Source: Marisa cornuarietis (taxonomy: Eukaryota > Mollusca > Gastropoda > Architaenioglossa > Ampullariidae). From it: DNA of 64,000 nt. Below the pieces are notes generated by a model that did no database searches, was not told where the DNA came from, and worked only from the letters and a program-made list of their open reading frames with translations. The stretch covers positions 9,264,001 through 9,328,000 of the forward strand of contig SMMW01000575.1 of assembly GCA_004794655.1 (NCBI GenBank). Direction: 5' to 3'. The position numbers were made by a program, and so were the translations under genes. Below, piece after piece: positions 12,576 through 25,573 of this stretch. The stretch's first letter is position 1. Each line of letters begins with the position of its first letter.

Positions 12576-13186
12576 CCAGCCGTCATAATAACAATAAGTT
12601 ATATAAAGAAACTTGGTACGTACTCGTAACAGGCGCACACGCTACTAGATGCAGACAGAAGCGATAGACTTGACCGGCTTGTAAACGAGTTACGGCGTCG
12701 ACATGAATTCCGGACCTTTGTCTCGCACGGACATGGGATCAACTGGAATCCTTTGTTGACGGTGGCAACAAGACTCCTGCATTAGAGCCGGCCTGCTAGG
12801 TGATAGGTCCGACTGAGCTGTCTCCAAGTGACACGCGGGCACGAAGTCATGCGCCATAAGAACGGGCCGTGAGGTGGCCGTACACAGGTATTGATTCACC
12901 TGCACTTTCTTCTCTACGCCACGACTTACTCCGGCCTGCCTTTGTCGACGTCTGCTGGGATAAACCAGTCTCTCTTGCTAATTATCCTTCCACAAACAAC
13001 TGACATACAGAGAAGCTTGCATGACGTTTGACCAATCTTTTAGTAAAGACGGGAGCGATGAAAGGTGGCCAATTAAAAACAAAATTTGCGTAGAAGTTAC
13101 TAGAAAAGAAGGAAAGGATAGCTGATAGTTTATCCACAAATTAGAAAAGTAAGAAAGCCTACGAGTAAACAAGAAAAACACCAAGT

Positions 13187-13290
13187 GTGAATAATAAAAT
13201 AATAATAATAATAACAACAACAATAACAACAACATGCTTTTATAGCGCACTGTCCCGCCATGAAGACGACCTGAGTGCATTGCTCAGGAA
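13187..13290 (-). mobile_element. L2/CR1-like 3' tail, reverse orientation
   Basis: On the plus strand an AAT/AAC array (13187-13232) is followed by ATGCTTTTATAGCGCACTG. Read on the minus strand this is a GCGCTATAAAAGCAT...(TTATTATT) end, the layout of many L2/CR1-type retrotransposon and related SINE 3' ends. No coding part is recognisable beside it. Confidence 0.55.
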
Positions 13291-14324
13291 GATCGAGTTA
13301 AAATCCAGTAAGGAAGGGAAAGTCAAAGTCGAAGAAACCTGGAGAAATGTTAGATGCTCCCAAGAATGATGAAAGGAAAGAGATGAAGCAAGATGAAGAT
13401 CAATGTGGAGAATAATATGTAGAGGGATGTCCTTTCGCCTAACTGCCTGGAGGGGACCAGCTCTCTGTCATGTTGTCTCGTCGATGGATCTAGGTCGGCT
13501 TTTAGTGTCTCCTACTAATTTCCTGAAATTTGTTGCTCTGTTTTTCCTCCGGTATGGATTGTTCTTCGATGCTTGTGCCGCGTCATTTCTTCTGATAGAC
13601 ATCTTCATCCACTAAAGGGTTCTGCGTCCTGTTATTCGTTTTTTCATTTTGCTTTGAGTTTTTAACTTTACAGGATTATGTGCTTTCTTAACAGATACTT
13701 TTTAACTTTTCCGGGTTTGTGGACCATTGTGTCTTCCATTTTCTGATTTACAAACCATGTACTTTGCTGCGTGTTCTATAGATTAGATTTTGGATAGTCC
13801 CAACGATGTCGTCTGGTGATAGATGTGTTTCGTGTCAGCCTCCATCTTGCTCCGTGCGTGTTTCTGGACTGCTGTTGCCTCACTTCTTCAACTCTAGGAT
13901 TGTGCTCTGTTCTCAATAGTGTTGTCCTAAGACTTCACATGAAGTATTCTGAGGAATCTTTCTTTTTACAGGGCTGAATTGAAAATTCAAGACATTGCTT
14001 ATTAAACTGATCCTCGCTTTGCGAAGGTCTGCTTCACATGGAAGTTCGGTGCTTGCAGAAAGGAAGTGAGAGTAAATATTGACAAGAACTATTCAGGCCA
14101 TGTTGATGTTGACGTTAGGGTTATGGTTACATCCAAGCCTACAGCATGCAGGTTTCTATGACCATGTACGTGGACTTCCGAGACGTGCCTTCGCCCTAAG
14201 AGAAATGTCACCATTGACCTCTATATCTCTTGCTGTGCCATCGGCTACAAAGGTTCAGCAAGGCTGTAGATTGCATATATTCTACACCAACTCTTTTTGT
14301 GTGTGACCAGCTGGGTGTGTTTTC

Positions 14325-14400
14325 TTTTGGTACAGCGCTTTGAACCTGCCTTTGGTAGGGAAAAGCGCTACATAAATAAACTTTATTATTATTTATTATT
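14325..14400 (+). mobile_element. L2/CR1-like 3' tail
   Basis: Reads GTACAGCGCTTTGAACC, then AAAAGCGCTACATAAATAAA, then a TTATTATT tail. It matches the 'AGCGCTTTGA...GCGCTATATAAAT...(TTATT)n' terminus of L2/CR1-like elements. The sequence upstream (13300-14320) shows no recognisable reverse transcriptase, so it is a short 5'-truncated copy or a related SINE end. Confidence 0.65.
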
Positions 14401-14520
14401 AGAAGAAAAAGACAATATCAACAAGTCAGCTAAAGGATTATTATTCCGGTCGCTGACAGGCTGCAGAATTGCTTAGTTCATCGAGGCACCCAAGCAACTT
14501 ATGAACTTTGCAGTAGTACA

Positions 14521-14682
14521 TCGTTGAAACAAGTGCTTCCAAAGTGCGGCAAAACATCCGACTTAGTAAAGAGGTGCTACATACAGAGAAAGAACAGAGT
14601 GCTTAAGACGAGATCTGAACACGTGACACCCAATCTTCACTGTATTAGTAATAAGCGCTTAAACGGTGGGCATCCGCACCGC
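14521..14682 (-). mobile_element. tRNA-derived SINE, diverged copy
   Basis: Read on the minus strand it starts GCGGTGCGGATGCCCACCG and continues with ACTAATACAGTGAAGATTGG, then TGTTCAGATCTCGTCT, then CTTTCTCTGTATGTAGCA. These blocks align along the whole length with the intact SINE at 25589-25761 (ACCAATACAGTGAAGGTTGG, GGTTCAGTTCTCGTCT, CTTTCTCTGCATGTGGCA). The copy is older, its pol III box A and box B are degraded, and no target duplication was seen. Confidence 0.8.
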
Positions 14683-15236
14683 CTAACGAAAACCCCAAAC
14701 AGAAACAAAACAGAAAAAACAGGACCCCCTTCCCCCTCAAACAAAAAAACAAAATAAAAAAAAGAGCAACACCCAAACAAGAACGCATGCTTACTCACTC
14801 CCAGATAACCAAACTAATTGACATAATCACAGTAATTTTTTTAATATAATGTGCTTCTTAATAATTGTGGTGTCGAGCCGCGTCTGTGAATCTCACTGTT
14901 TCTCGCGAGATTCGAGGTCTGGCGAACTGTATTTCGTGTAGCTGTCAACGATGCGCAGTGCACGGTATTTTGTAGTGGGATCCGGCACCATTGATCCACC
15001 CCTCAGTCAAAGGAAAGGCGCAGCTTGAAATGCAAAGAGAAACCGCAGGGTGATGCACGTTTGATGTTTTGTTTAACGCCGGTATATCTGAGAACGGGGT
15101 GTGCCGGCTGTGGGTGCAATAAAGAATCGGAAGGACGTCTTCCTCGTCATTGTTAGCATGGTCCGGTCACTTTCCCGGGGCTCGTACGGAGCGATCACAC
15201 AGCTACATAGAGCAAATACTAAACAGTTCTTAACGG

Positions 15237-15388
15237 CATAGTGCAAATATGCCATCCCTGAGGGCTATAGTGAAATATGGCTTCCCTGAGGGCCACAGTG
15301 CAAATATACCATCCCTGAGGGTCATAGGGCAGGTGTGCCATCCCTGAGGACGATCTGACATTACGGAGGGTCATAGTGCAAATATGAC
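15237..15388. repeat. About 30-bp minisatellite
   Basis: Four to five degenerate head-to-tail units of the type CATAGTGCAAATATGCCATC followed by CCTGAGGG. The unit is about 30 bp, the fourth gap is irregular and the last unit is truncated. Confidence 0.85.
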
Positions 15389-15639
15389 GAAAGGATTAAA
15401 GAAGATTATATTGCGAAAGGCGGAGATCACAGAATATCACATAGATTATAGAGAGAATGGCAGAGAATGTCCTTGTGATTATGTGACAGAGAGTTTACAG
15501 AGAATAATTGTGCATATGGGACAGAGATCCCAGTATTCTAGCATGTGTTAGAAGTCGCTCTCTGATAAAGGTTATGTTGCAAGAGATTGCAGTGCATCAG
15601 AGTGTATATACAGTTGAAGAATCAAGGGATGCCACCTGA

Positions 15640-16462
15640 ACGCAGTTGAGCATTTCACCTACCTGGGTAGCACTCTCTCAAACTCAGCAAACATCGATGC
15701 GGAGGTCAACCACAGAATCGCTACAGCGAGTGCTGCCTATGGCAGACTGCTCAGAAACGTCTGGAAGCGAAGCGGTCTCAACCTCACCACCATGCTATAA
15801 GTCTACACTGCAGTAGTTCTCCCCACCCTTCTCTACGCCAGTGAGACCTGAACCATCTACACCAGACATGCTAAGCACCTCAACCAGTTCCATACGAGCT
15901 GCCTCCGCCACCTGCTACACCTCGGATGGCAATATAGGATCCCCGACACAGAGGTCCTGAGGCGGGCTTGCATTCCCAGCATCTACACACTTCTGCTGAA
16001 ATCGCAGGCCAACTGTTGTCCGTATGCCTGACAGTTGTCTGCCAAAGCAGCTGTTCTATGGAGAGCTGTGCCTGGGAAAGCGCAAAGTTGGAGGGCAGAA
16101 AAAGCGATACAAGGACAGCCTCGAAACCACCCTCAGAGACCTCGGCATCAATGCTGCCAGCTGGGAGGCCCTTGCCCTCGACCGTCCATCCTGATGCAGC
16201 GCCCTCACCCAGGGATCCTATGTAGCTGAGGCCACACGCGTCACGGCAGCAGAAGAGAGACGCACAGCACGAAAGACTAAAATGTCCATCCCTGCCAAAC
16301 CCCGCGGTTTCACACGCCTGTCCCACATGTGAGAGACTTTTCAGGGTCTGGATTGGGCTCGCCAGCCACCTCCACGCCCATCACCACCACCATTAACTCC
16401 TCCTTGTTGCGTGAAGTCATGGTCATCATCGGCCCCCGATGGAAGAACAAAGAAGAAGATGA
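15640..16462 (+). pseudogene. Non-LTR retrotransposon ORF2 C-terminal relic
   Basis: Translation across frames gives the C-terminal part of an endonuclease-reverse transcriptase protein: NAVEHFTYLGSTLSNSANID, RIATASAAYGRLLRNVWKRS, then GELCLGKRKVGGQKKRYKDS, LGINAASWEALALDRPS, AEERRTARK. It ends in a C2H2-like finger CPTCERLFRVWIGLASHLHA. That finger, preceded by an alanine-rich tail, is characteristic of one large family of animal non-LTR elements. In-frame stops sit in the 'TTML*' and 'ASET*' segments. Frameshifts occur near 16030 and just before the finger (near 16318). The copy ends with GGCCCCCGATGGAAGAACAA and a GAA-rich tail, matching the usual 3' end. It is 5'-truncated; the FADD-containing part is absent. 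Confidence 0.85.
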
Positions 16463-16555
16463 ACAGCTTTTTAAATAATTACGCGAAGTAGAAAATTTTC
16501 TCGAATATTGCACGCACACACACTTGAAAATTGACGACTTTCTCGAGTTTTTGAT

Positions 16556-16585
16556 GACCTACCCTAACTCTAACCCTAACCAAAA
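16556..16585. repeat. Short telomere-like interstitial repeat
   Basis: CCTAACTCTAACCCTAACC is an imperfect run of the TAACCC unit (TTAGGG on the other strand), about four units long. Looser CTAACCCTAA-like words recur at 16676-16692 and 16863-16872. It is too short and imperfect to be a true telomere. Confidence 0.5.
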
Positions 16586-18966
16586 GGAGTCCTTTAAAAC
16601 ATCACTTTTTCAGATTCTGTGCTAAATCTCCAACATGGAATTTATTCAAGCCAGAGTTTATATGATTAGCATCTCCCACTAACCCTAATTCTAATCAAAA
16701 CCTGCTACTTTACTAACTCTAACTTAATCCAAATTTCCTTTCGCCTCTAAGAAAAGGAAGGAATAAACTAAAATTGACCATTGATCAAGCATGTCATCAC
16801 CTCCCTCCCCTAGACATAGAGTTAATGAACGAGCGAGCGAGCGAAAAAGAGAAAAACATTAGAAACCCTAAACGAATAAAAAACTTGAGGGAGGAGGAAG
16901 GACATTCTGACATATAATGACAGAAGAAACAAAAAAATAAAGAAAACATTGCTAACAACCAACCAACCAATGGAACAAAGAATCAAAGAAACACGTGCGT
17001 AAGCCTGAGTGCGACAGCTGAAGCGGCTAATGATGGTGCAGTCCTGCAGGCTGTGGATGAAGACATGGACCAGAAGGAAAAAAAAAATCAGGAACCGTCA
17101 ATCCACGCTAAGCGTCTCTTCTACCAGTCTGCCAAGCCGCTCGCAGAAAGAACCAGTTGGCAGCGAGGGATGTCGGGTAAAAACAAAAATCACTGACGTG
17201 GCCTCTGTTTTCAACGCAGCACTTACGTCCTTGAGCAGTGCATTAGCAGGTTTTTCCTGTTGAAACAGTAATGGACTTGTTTTTCCCTACGCTGCCTACA
17301 AAATGGTTTGACTAACTCACAGGAGACAAAAATGTGTCAAGTAGCTAGTTCAAGCAAGACGTCTGCGTAACATTTTGTCTTCGTCTGGAAAGTTTTGTGA
17401 CTCTCTTTCTCTCTAGAAGGTACTGAAAAGAAAAAGACTGAGAAGAAAATATGACTCTGGAAAATCAAAACTGGGTTCTCGGAAAACTTCAAGGACAAGC
17501 AAACCAGAACAAAGTTTCAATCTTGCTTCGGCACTGGAAAAGTTAGGTTGGGGGAGGTGTGAAAAGGGCGAAGAGATGTGAAAAATGTTAATAACAAGCG
17601 AAAAATAGATGGCAGGTAGACTGGGTGCGCTGGTTTGGGTGCGGTTGGAGGTATACGATTGAACACATACAAGAGTCACCAGACCTATGAATGTCAAAGC
17701 AGACTGGTATCAAGTGAGTTCTTACATCACCTTCCATGAGTTTCGTGCACTGACCTGAGTGAATAGCTCTATCCACTGAGAATTTTCTATCAAGTATTAG
17801 AGTTAATGTAATAGGATTGTTGTGATGAAAACTGCTGGCAGAATTCTATAACGGATACAAGAGTGTAATAGCATGCTGGGATTGAGGGAATACGTAAGAT
17901 TAGGTCCACGTGGCAACGGTCAATTAAAGGAAACCAGCCAAGTGTAGGCATTAAGAGTGCCCTAAGTCGGTTTTACGAGCTTTTAGGGGATATTAGGAAC
18001 TGTTGATAAGCGGCGAATGGGTCATAGATTACGGGCAACCTCGAGAACACAGAGGGGCAGTTGTCTAAGGGAGAGAAACAGGAATGTATGAGCCAGAATA
18101 TTTTTACCAGGTAGTGAGAAAACTATGAAAGACAACTTCTATAGTCAAATTCGAACAAATGTTTCCTTCTCATCTAACCATGTCGGCAGCATCCAAGGGG
18201 TTTCAAGGGGTAAAATACCTTTGGACTAACAGAAATATTAATTGTTGCCCCTTATAAACAGGATTCGATATAACTTCTGGGTTCGACTGCGGACGTCTTG
18301 TCTAACCAGCTCGCATCATGCAGGTGATGGCACAATAAAACATAGTCTAACAACGTATATCGAAAACAAATTCAAGCATTACTAAAAATAAATTGCAAAC
18401 ACATCTTGTAAAACCTAGACTAAGTAATCAGGACTCTAAAAACAGATAGCTTAGTTTTTCAGACCGGATGCTGTCCATCTGGATGTCACGAATAATAAAG
18501 GGGTAAGGTGACTAAAGTGAATAAGCACCCAGAGTACGAGTATTGTCTGCATTATGTTCTCTTTTAAGGTATGGATATTAAGAGCTGAAGATGTTAGCCC
18601 CTGTGTCACCTGGCTCAAAAAGGTTTGCCACCAAGCCGAGCTTTCAGGATCTCTCTTCTAGAATAGCGCGGAATTCTGGGACAAAAAACCTGTTTGCGTG
18701 GAATCAGCGACGAGACGCTCCGACGTGTTCTGGTGATTGGGGGTGAGCGCTGACAAACCATCAGGGGATTTCTTAAGTGACATTTTGAATTTCTGCCGAG
18801 GAATAGTGCGCGGCAGGGCTCAAAGAACTACCCGTGTGGGCTAGGAGAGAGGTGGGCGATGAAGCTCAGACGGGAGACTGCGTTCATCTACGCTGTCGTC
18901 TGTCAGGAAGGGAGCTTTGATGGATGAGTACACTGTCAAAGGCGGGCCGGAAGACGATGGGCCGAC

Positions 18967-19050
18967 TGTACAGACGCGATCGCTCCGCCAGGCTCAAGCT
19001 CTAATCAGTGTACAGACGCGATCGCTCCGCCAGGCTCACGCTGTAATCAT
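18967..19050. repeat. 42-bp tandem duplication
   Basis: Two head-to-tail copies of a 42-base unit, each starting TGTACAGACGCGATCGCTCC (starts 18967 and 19009). The copies differ at three positions near the unit ends. Confidence 0.92.
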
Positions 19051-19379
19051 TATAGTTACTCGGGAGACTATCTTCATCTCTGTAATTTCCATCAGGACAA
19101 CGGTAACCGCGACTGATTTATTAGGAACAACAAATGCCTCATTCGCTATCGCAAAGAATTTAGAATACGATCCCAAAAGACTGTAAGAAGTGTATAAATA
19201 CTCAATGGCTCCACAACTGTTGTTGTTACTTTTAATGCTAATACTATGCTGCTTCTGAAATCTTTAAATCTTTTCTAGAAGTTTATATGTATATACATAT
19301 ACACAAATAATAATTATAATAGAAGAATATATAGTTACAGCTAGCTTTTTATGGCCAGATGCGTGTATTCACAGTGGGT

Positions 19380-19457
19380 GAGCCTCTCACAAAGGGCTCA
19401 TAATTGAGCCTCTCACACAGGCCTCATAATTGAGCCTCTCACACAGGGCTCATACTT
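19380..19457. repeat. 26-bp tandem triplication
   Basis: Three exact-register copies of GAGCCTCTCACAMAGGSCTC plus ATAATT (the last copy ends ATACTT), starting at 19380, 19406 and 19432. Confidence 0.92.
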
Positions 19458-20744
19458 TGTGCTTGACTTGTGTCTGTTCAGCCCACTCCCAGATAAGGCC
19501 AGTTCTAACAAACCTTATAAATAAATTAAATGCATGTTTCATTTCCAGCAAAAATCGTGTCGTTTATATCGTCACGAACTGCACGTGTGATTTCCATTAT
19601 TTTGGAGAAAAAGTCTAAAATCTCTCTGAAATATCTGCTCGTTTTTTTGTAAGTCTAAAACATTTAGCACACAGCTGTTTCCGGGAGGAAACCCCTTAAA
19701 GCTGATACCACACTGTAGGCAATTTATCAATGCCAAAAACCGCGTTGTTGTACATTTTTAGATCCCACCGGAAGCTATGGAGGTACAATTGTGCCCGATT
19801 TGCTGTAGGCAGGAAGATGAAAATAAAACAGAACGCTAAGAAATAACGATACCCTCACAAAAGTACGATAGCAGGAAAGTATTAATCAATTTCCTTCCAT
19901 TTAGCGAAAGTGCACTCTATAGTCAGGTACAATCTACTCAATAGAGAAGCATAATTATATGTTTTGATCTGATTCACGTTTTTGTTTATGATTGTGCACG
20001 GATATGTAACCCACACAAACCTCACAGAATAGCCCTAATGTCAATATTGCTCACTTGTAGACTGATATGTAGATAATAATACGAAATAATGTTTATATAT
20101 ATATATATATAGAAAAAGGCCCTGAACGAAAGCAAGGTAGAAAGTACTATGATTGTGTCTGTCAGGGACAAACGACTGACGATTCAACCAAAAGATCGAG
20201 AAGCACAGAGTCTGGGAGAGACTGAGGAATCGATCAGCCATTTTGTTGCCAGGCCCAACTTCGTGATCATTCCATTGCTGATTTTCCGACTTAAGTTGCC
20301 ATATCAATCTGTTTAACCGGTGCCTCACGTGGCTTTCGATAGTCATGTGGTTACCCCTCCTCAATTTGTTCAAAATAAACAACTTTTTTTTTTCCAATGG
20401 TTTGCTCATAATTGACTCATGGACTTAATGATAAAGTGCAATCATTAACTGGGACTTGTTAGCAGTTGTGGGAAAGCGAGTGAAGTAATAGAAACAGAAA
20501 TACTTTGAAATTATTTTATGGAATAGAAAATAAAAGGTGTTTAGTGAATTGCTACTCATTGTTTAGTCATGACAAACTGGGGATGGCAGGATGGTAATAG
20601 TGTGCAGGTGAAGGAAGGTCTCCAAGGTTACCTTAAAGGCAGTCGACGCCGTGGTAAAGAGAAGAAAAGCTAAATCTCCCCACGACCGTTAGCCATAAAC
20701 GCCTGGCCAGTCTCGGGATGCAATGAATGAATGATGATGAATGA

Positions 20745-20820
20745 AGGTAGGTATAGTGGGTAAAGAACTCCGGTACTCTGATGATGGCAGACGTACATTC
20801 AAGTTGCACTCTGGATAAAT
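20745..20820 (+). mobile_element. Possible tRNA-like SINE head
   Basis: The block has tRNA-like spacing: a degenerate box A around TATAGTGGGTAAAGAAC and a degenerate box B around TACATTCAAGTTG about 45 bases later, then an AAATAAAG-type tail. Neither box is a full match and there is no second copy in the window, so this is tentative. Confidence 0.3.
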
Positions 20821-23800
20821 AAAGTGTTATTTTACACTTTAGCAATTTATGGTGTTCATTACACTAGGCTCTATTCTGTTCTTTCCCACATTTTTTCCTA
20901 CTGGTTTACAGAATATAAACGCTACCTCTTCAAGAAGCATTTCTTATCACTGTGTGATTTTGTCTCTACTAAAGAAGTCTTTGGTAGCGAGCTATTTGAT
21001 TGCAACTAAAACCCATACTGAACTAGTCAGAGGTTTCTCAGAAAAGTTGTCCATCCTTAGAAAGAAGCATCACAACATAGTTTTATATTAATAACACATC
21101 CAAAAACATTGTTCTTTAAAATGTCTTTGGAGATAATGATGTTCGAGTTTTCAAATAATAGAAGGAAATTGGAGTGACTTCCTTCTACTCATGGGTTTCT
21201 CACTTTATGAATAGACTTTGTTAAGCTCCACAAAATAATTGAATGTTGAATAAAAATGTAGATGGCCTTGCCAACGTTGGTAATTTGATTTCCAGATTTT
21301 AGTTAAAGACCGTACTGATTAAGGCTTAAAACCCTGGCCCAGATTTCAGGCTCCATAAGAAATAGCATTAGCTTAAAAAGTTGTGATTGTTTGCGACAAC
21401 GAATTTACCAACCTGGCCAAACCTGATGGCACACTTTAGCTTGAAACAAAGGATGAAGTAAAAGCTTTAAGTTGCCGCTCACGCAGAATGTGAAAAAACC
21501 TCGTAAATTTGAAAGGAATGTGAGAAAGCCATTTGATGCATTCACGTTGGCGCTGAAAAGATTGTCTTCGTGGCTTCCAGCTCCGATACGAGACCAAAAG
21601 TCTATTGATTTCCTGACGCCAGATAACAAATTACATCAGGAAACGTGAGACTCGCCTGAAAGTCCTTATCCTGCAACGACGAAGTTACTCCGGAACCTAA
21701 TGAACCAAGTTATTGAAGCAAACTGGCAAAATAAAAAAATATTATTTTAAGTTTTCCACAGTGCTGAAATTTAGATGCTTAAGAGACCAGAATAGCTATG
21801 ATTTAATGTAGGAGTCTTATATATTTTTCTTGTCTAACGTGTCTTTCAGAATAATTTTTGGAACAGTTCTTCGGTTTTTGTTATGCAATCCATTCATTTT
21901 ATGTTTGAGTTTGTTTCTCTTTCAAAATTTTATCACGACTAGTTTGTAATTTGTTTCGTTCGTCTTTAGGGTTCAAAACAATTTTTTCAATATTGGAATA
22001 TTACACTTTTTTTGCTATAAAACGTTCTTCCTTCTTTTGCTTCTTATCTTTAAATCGTATTAACTGATTACTCAACATTTTTTTCATTCAGAGATGTTAT
22101 TCATTCATTTTATTTCCTGTACAGCGATGTCTCTCCTCCTGTTTGCCGGTCTCTTTTAAGTTGAGACGAAATAGTTGATTTTTTGTTCCTCTTGTTTTTT
22201 TTGCCTCTTCCTGTACATCGCGTGCTCAAATGATAATGTCTGTTTGTCATACTTTTTCCACTTTTCCTAATCATATCTTCTTGCCCTTCAATCGTAATTA
22301 CCACAATAATTTTCAATATTATAATTAATTCAGATTTTTTCAGGAAAACCTATCTATTCTCTGAGAAATACTATGTCTTTCGAAACGTCACCGAAGTTGA
22401 ATAATAATAATAATAAAAAAATAAAAATATTGATATTTAAATAATATAAAAATGGCGGAGTATTAACAGCAGCACCTGAGGCATTACGACACTCAATATT
22501 TTCTTGTCAGAATCGATCAGCTAGCTTCGTGGCAGGGATGTGCGACTGGATTCCACGAGAGAAAGCCGAGAGTGTGTAGAGAAGATATTTACATTGATAA
22601 AGCGAGTGCTTGACAAATGCGGGCCTTTGATGATCATTCCATGTTCAGATGCCATCTTTGTGTGAAAATCGAAACACATTACATATGTAACGGGTGTGTT
22701 ATAGACTCACAGAAGCGATGCAGGTGCTAACCTTGTTCTATCCATTCAAAAAATATTACACTCATTATAGTATTTTGTGTGAGAAATGATGACTGGATTC
22801 AGGTTATATACTCTCTCTCTCTCACTCTAGTAAAATCCTGTGACTTTTTTCCTGTTAGGCATTTAAGTCTAGAGAAATGTGAGGCTCATTTATTTATAAA
22901 TACTTTTCTGTCCAAAAGGCACAGTCATTTACATGTCTAAATGTTTTCTTGAGTGCTGCAATACATTCTATTATGTTTTACTTGCAACAATCTACATATT
23001 AGAATCAATTTACGTGTATATAGCTAAAATACTAAATTTGGACCATTGTGAGTTGTTATTAGACTATATTTCAGTACTTTAGCTGTTAGTTTTATACACT
23101 AGAATGGGTTGTGACGTTTTAAGTTGTAATTTTGACGCTGTGTGTAGAAAATTTTATGAAAAATAATGTGCTCTCTCTCTCACCCCTCCCTTCCACACAC
23201 ACCAGTCAAACACCCCCCCCCACGTCAATATATATATATAATACATTCTTTCTTTCTAATCAATAATGTATATTATCGGAGTCATATACTATCATCATTC
23301 TAGTAGTGTGGTAGAATAGATTTCCCCCAAAGTTACCCCTAGTTATTGGTACATACCCTCTTTTAGTCACCACCCTCGACTCTCACACAGTATTTGTGTT
23401 GGACGTGTGGAGACGCGACAACAAGTTTGTATTTATATCTTCTTTTCCTGTCTGGCACTTCTTCAACAATCAGAGCATAAACAGCGGCAATAATTACGCC
23501 AGATAAGCATCTCGGACGAGCAGCGATGCTCAAAACGCCGCCAGCGACAGCCAAATTTTCTTACATTGGCCAAGTCGCCCTATTGCTCGACTGGCCGACC
23601 AGAAACCCCTCTCCCCCACCTTCCCGTCTGTCAGGGGACCTAAAAGTCCGTGATCATTGCACTGGTCCTAATGGATGCGCGAATCTTAGTGACCGGATTT
23701 GTTGTCTCAGGGCTGGTATGTTGCAGGGTCAAGCAGAATTAAAACGATAAGCGTTCGTCGATTCCCTACATTTAGGATCGATTTTTTTGCCCATAGCATT

Positions 23801-24519
23801 CATTTGGAAGTAAGTTTAAAGAAGCCAGACCGGAGACATTAAAAGCTTCCACGTGTGTATTAGAGTTGTCTTGCAGTGTGACGTCTTCTGCTTGAATATA
23901 AGAAGTATGGTTTAATTAAAATTAATTTATTTTTATCTCCCATTTCCACCCTCCAGTAGACTCGCGATGGACAGGTTCTTTAAAGATCGTTTTCATTGTC
24001 AATCCCAGGGGCCTACATGTATATTTGGTCCAGAGTGTCTTCAGTTTGTTTCACAGAGGTTGTTTTGTAGTTTTTAAATTGTCGAGAAAGAGGTCAATGT
24101 CACGCCTCTGCATTGCAAAGGCCATAGCCAACGGAAAATCTGGGACAATATGTTAATTAGGCGTAATTGTGTACAAACGTGACGTTATGATTATGATCTC
24201 TTTCTGTGCGTGGTTGTGTTTGCAGGCGTGTGTCTCTAGAACGGAAGTACAGGGATAATTACTCTGATTTAGGGCAACAGTATCTTACACTGAGCTTTGC
24301 CAGCTATAAAAAAGGACAACAACAAAAAACAAATAAACTGTGCACCCTACTATTCCTTTCATAGACGCCTATTGAAATCCTAAATTGAAAGTCGTGACGG
24401 TGTTAATGAAGTTGGTCTTAAGCACGTGGAATAAACCAAGAAACGGTCGTATATATATATATATATTCAAGAAAGATGGTATGATGAATTGAGATAGTTG
24501 GTCAGAAAAGTTGCATGTC

Positions 24520-24607
24520 GAGAGAGACAGAGCGAGAGAGACAGGGAGAGAGAGAGAGGGAGAGAGAGAGAGGGAGAGAGAGGGAGGGGAGAGAGAGAGA
24601 GAGAGGG
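24520..24607. repeat. GA-rich polypurine tract
   Basis: An imperfect (GA)n run interrupted by GAGGG and GACAG words, almost purely purine on the plus strand. Confidence 0.9.
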
Positions 24608-25413
24608 ATGATAAATAAAAGATAAATTTAAACTTAGGTGAAGAATTAAAACCCATAAGAAAATATGTGCAGCAGAAATTTACATTTCCAAATGAATACT
24701 ACGGTGTAGTCGGAAAAGGGGACCTTATAAATTGTGTTAGAGGCTTAACCGTATTTTACGCTTTCTACGTCCACGAAGCTTCACGAGAAATTTGTGCTGT
24801 GATGTCAAGCACAAGGGTGGTCAGCAGTGTCTACACTGTCTAATTTCACACGTCTGTCTACACAAGAAGCCTGAAGGCTCTGTGTGTGTGTGTGTGCTGC
24901 AGGGACTCCTTTCTTTCGCTGTTTCATCTCATCCGCAAGGCGTCGCTGCCAGTGGGAGCCAGATGACTATGGAACAGATGAGGCAACAAAAAAGGAGAGA
25001 AAAAAGAAAGAGTTCTTAGAGGACCGCCGTTAAGACGGCACGCGGGCATGACTGATTGCAGTCACCTGGGTGCCAACGATATCGCGTTTAGCCGCAGGCT
25101 TATGACAAGGACGGGCGACTTGTATGGCCTTGGCTGATCTTGCAGAACTCCTGGCCACTTCCGGTCGCCAAGGTACTTTCGACGTGCTATAAGTAATAGC
25201 AAAATGGATGAAAGTAAGTAACTTTCTGATAATGTATTTGTGGTGAGTGGGGGGGGGTAATAAATCGTTTCTTTTAGATTGTGTTAAAAGATGCACCGTG
25301 TGCGCCTCGCACACATACAGACAACCGCGGGTGCCGGGGTGCGTGCGTTGTGTTACCACTGTTGCGTGTGTGTTCGTGAATGATGACGTCGATGGCGTTC
25401 CTGACTTCTACAG

Positions 25414-25463
25414 GGTCACCTGTAGCCTATAGCTAGAGGACGCTGCAAACATGCCACAGCCAA
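25414..25463 (+). CDS. Possible short 5' coding exon
   Basis: Bounded by an acceptor CTGACTTCTACAG| (ends 25413) and a consensus donor |GTGAGT (25464). It holds one ATG at 25451 in the context CAAACATGC, which would encode Met-Pro-Gln-Pro before the donor (phase 1), so it would be a mostly 5' UTR exon. The next exon is not identified with confidence. Rests on splice signals only. Confidence 0.25.
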
Positions 25464-25573
25464 GTGAGTTTTGCTTTGATTTCTTCATGTTATGGTTCAG
25501 ATTAACACTTGTCAGTGCAAAGGTCAATATTTTTCTTCACAAACCATAGGACACATATAGGATTAAACAAAAG

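Larger units (their letters stand above)
9621..13186. other. Stretch without a recognised gene
   Basis: Holds an A-run (about 10670-10693), an ACGC microsatellite, a G-run near 11443-11454 and a 50-bp tandem duplication at 12474-12575. A minus-strand frame at 12690-12905 follows a fair acceptor and reads plausibly, but has no recognised domain. I see no supported gene. Confidence 0.45.
16590..25413. other. Long stretch without a recognised gene
   Basis: AT-rich sequence with short tandem duplications (18967-19050, 19380-19457), AT dinucleotide runs (20094-20111, 24451-24466) and a GA-rich tract (24520-24607). A weak tRNA-like block is at about 20745-20820. Minus-strand frame 23363-23554 reads plausibly but has no domain or clear splice context. 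I recognise no mobile-element protein here. Confidence 0.45.

Noticed and set aside
12690..12905. Minus-strand frame after a fair acceptor
   Set aside because: Reads plausibly, but has no recognised domain and no partner exon. Kept only as a note.
20041..20409. 122-codon minus-strand frame
   Set aside because: Runs through an AT microsatellite and has no domain, bias or splice signals that I could defend.
24369..24656. Minus-strand frame rich in Ser-Leu
   Set aside because: Translation of the GA/CT-rich tract.
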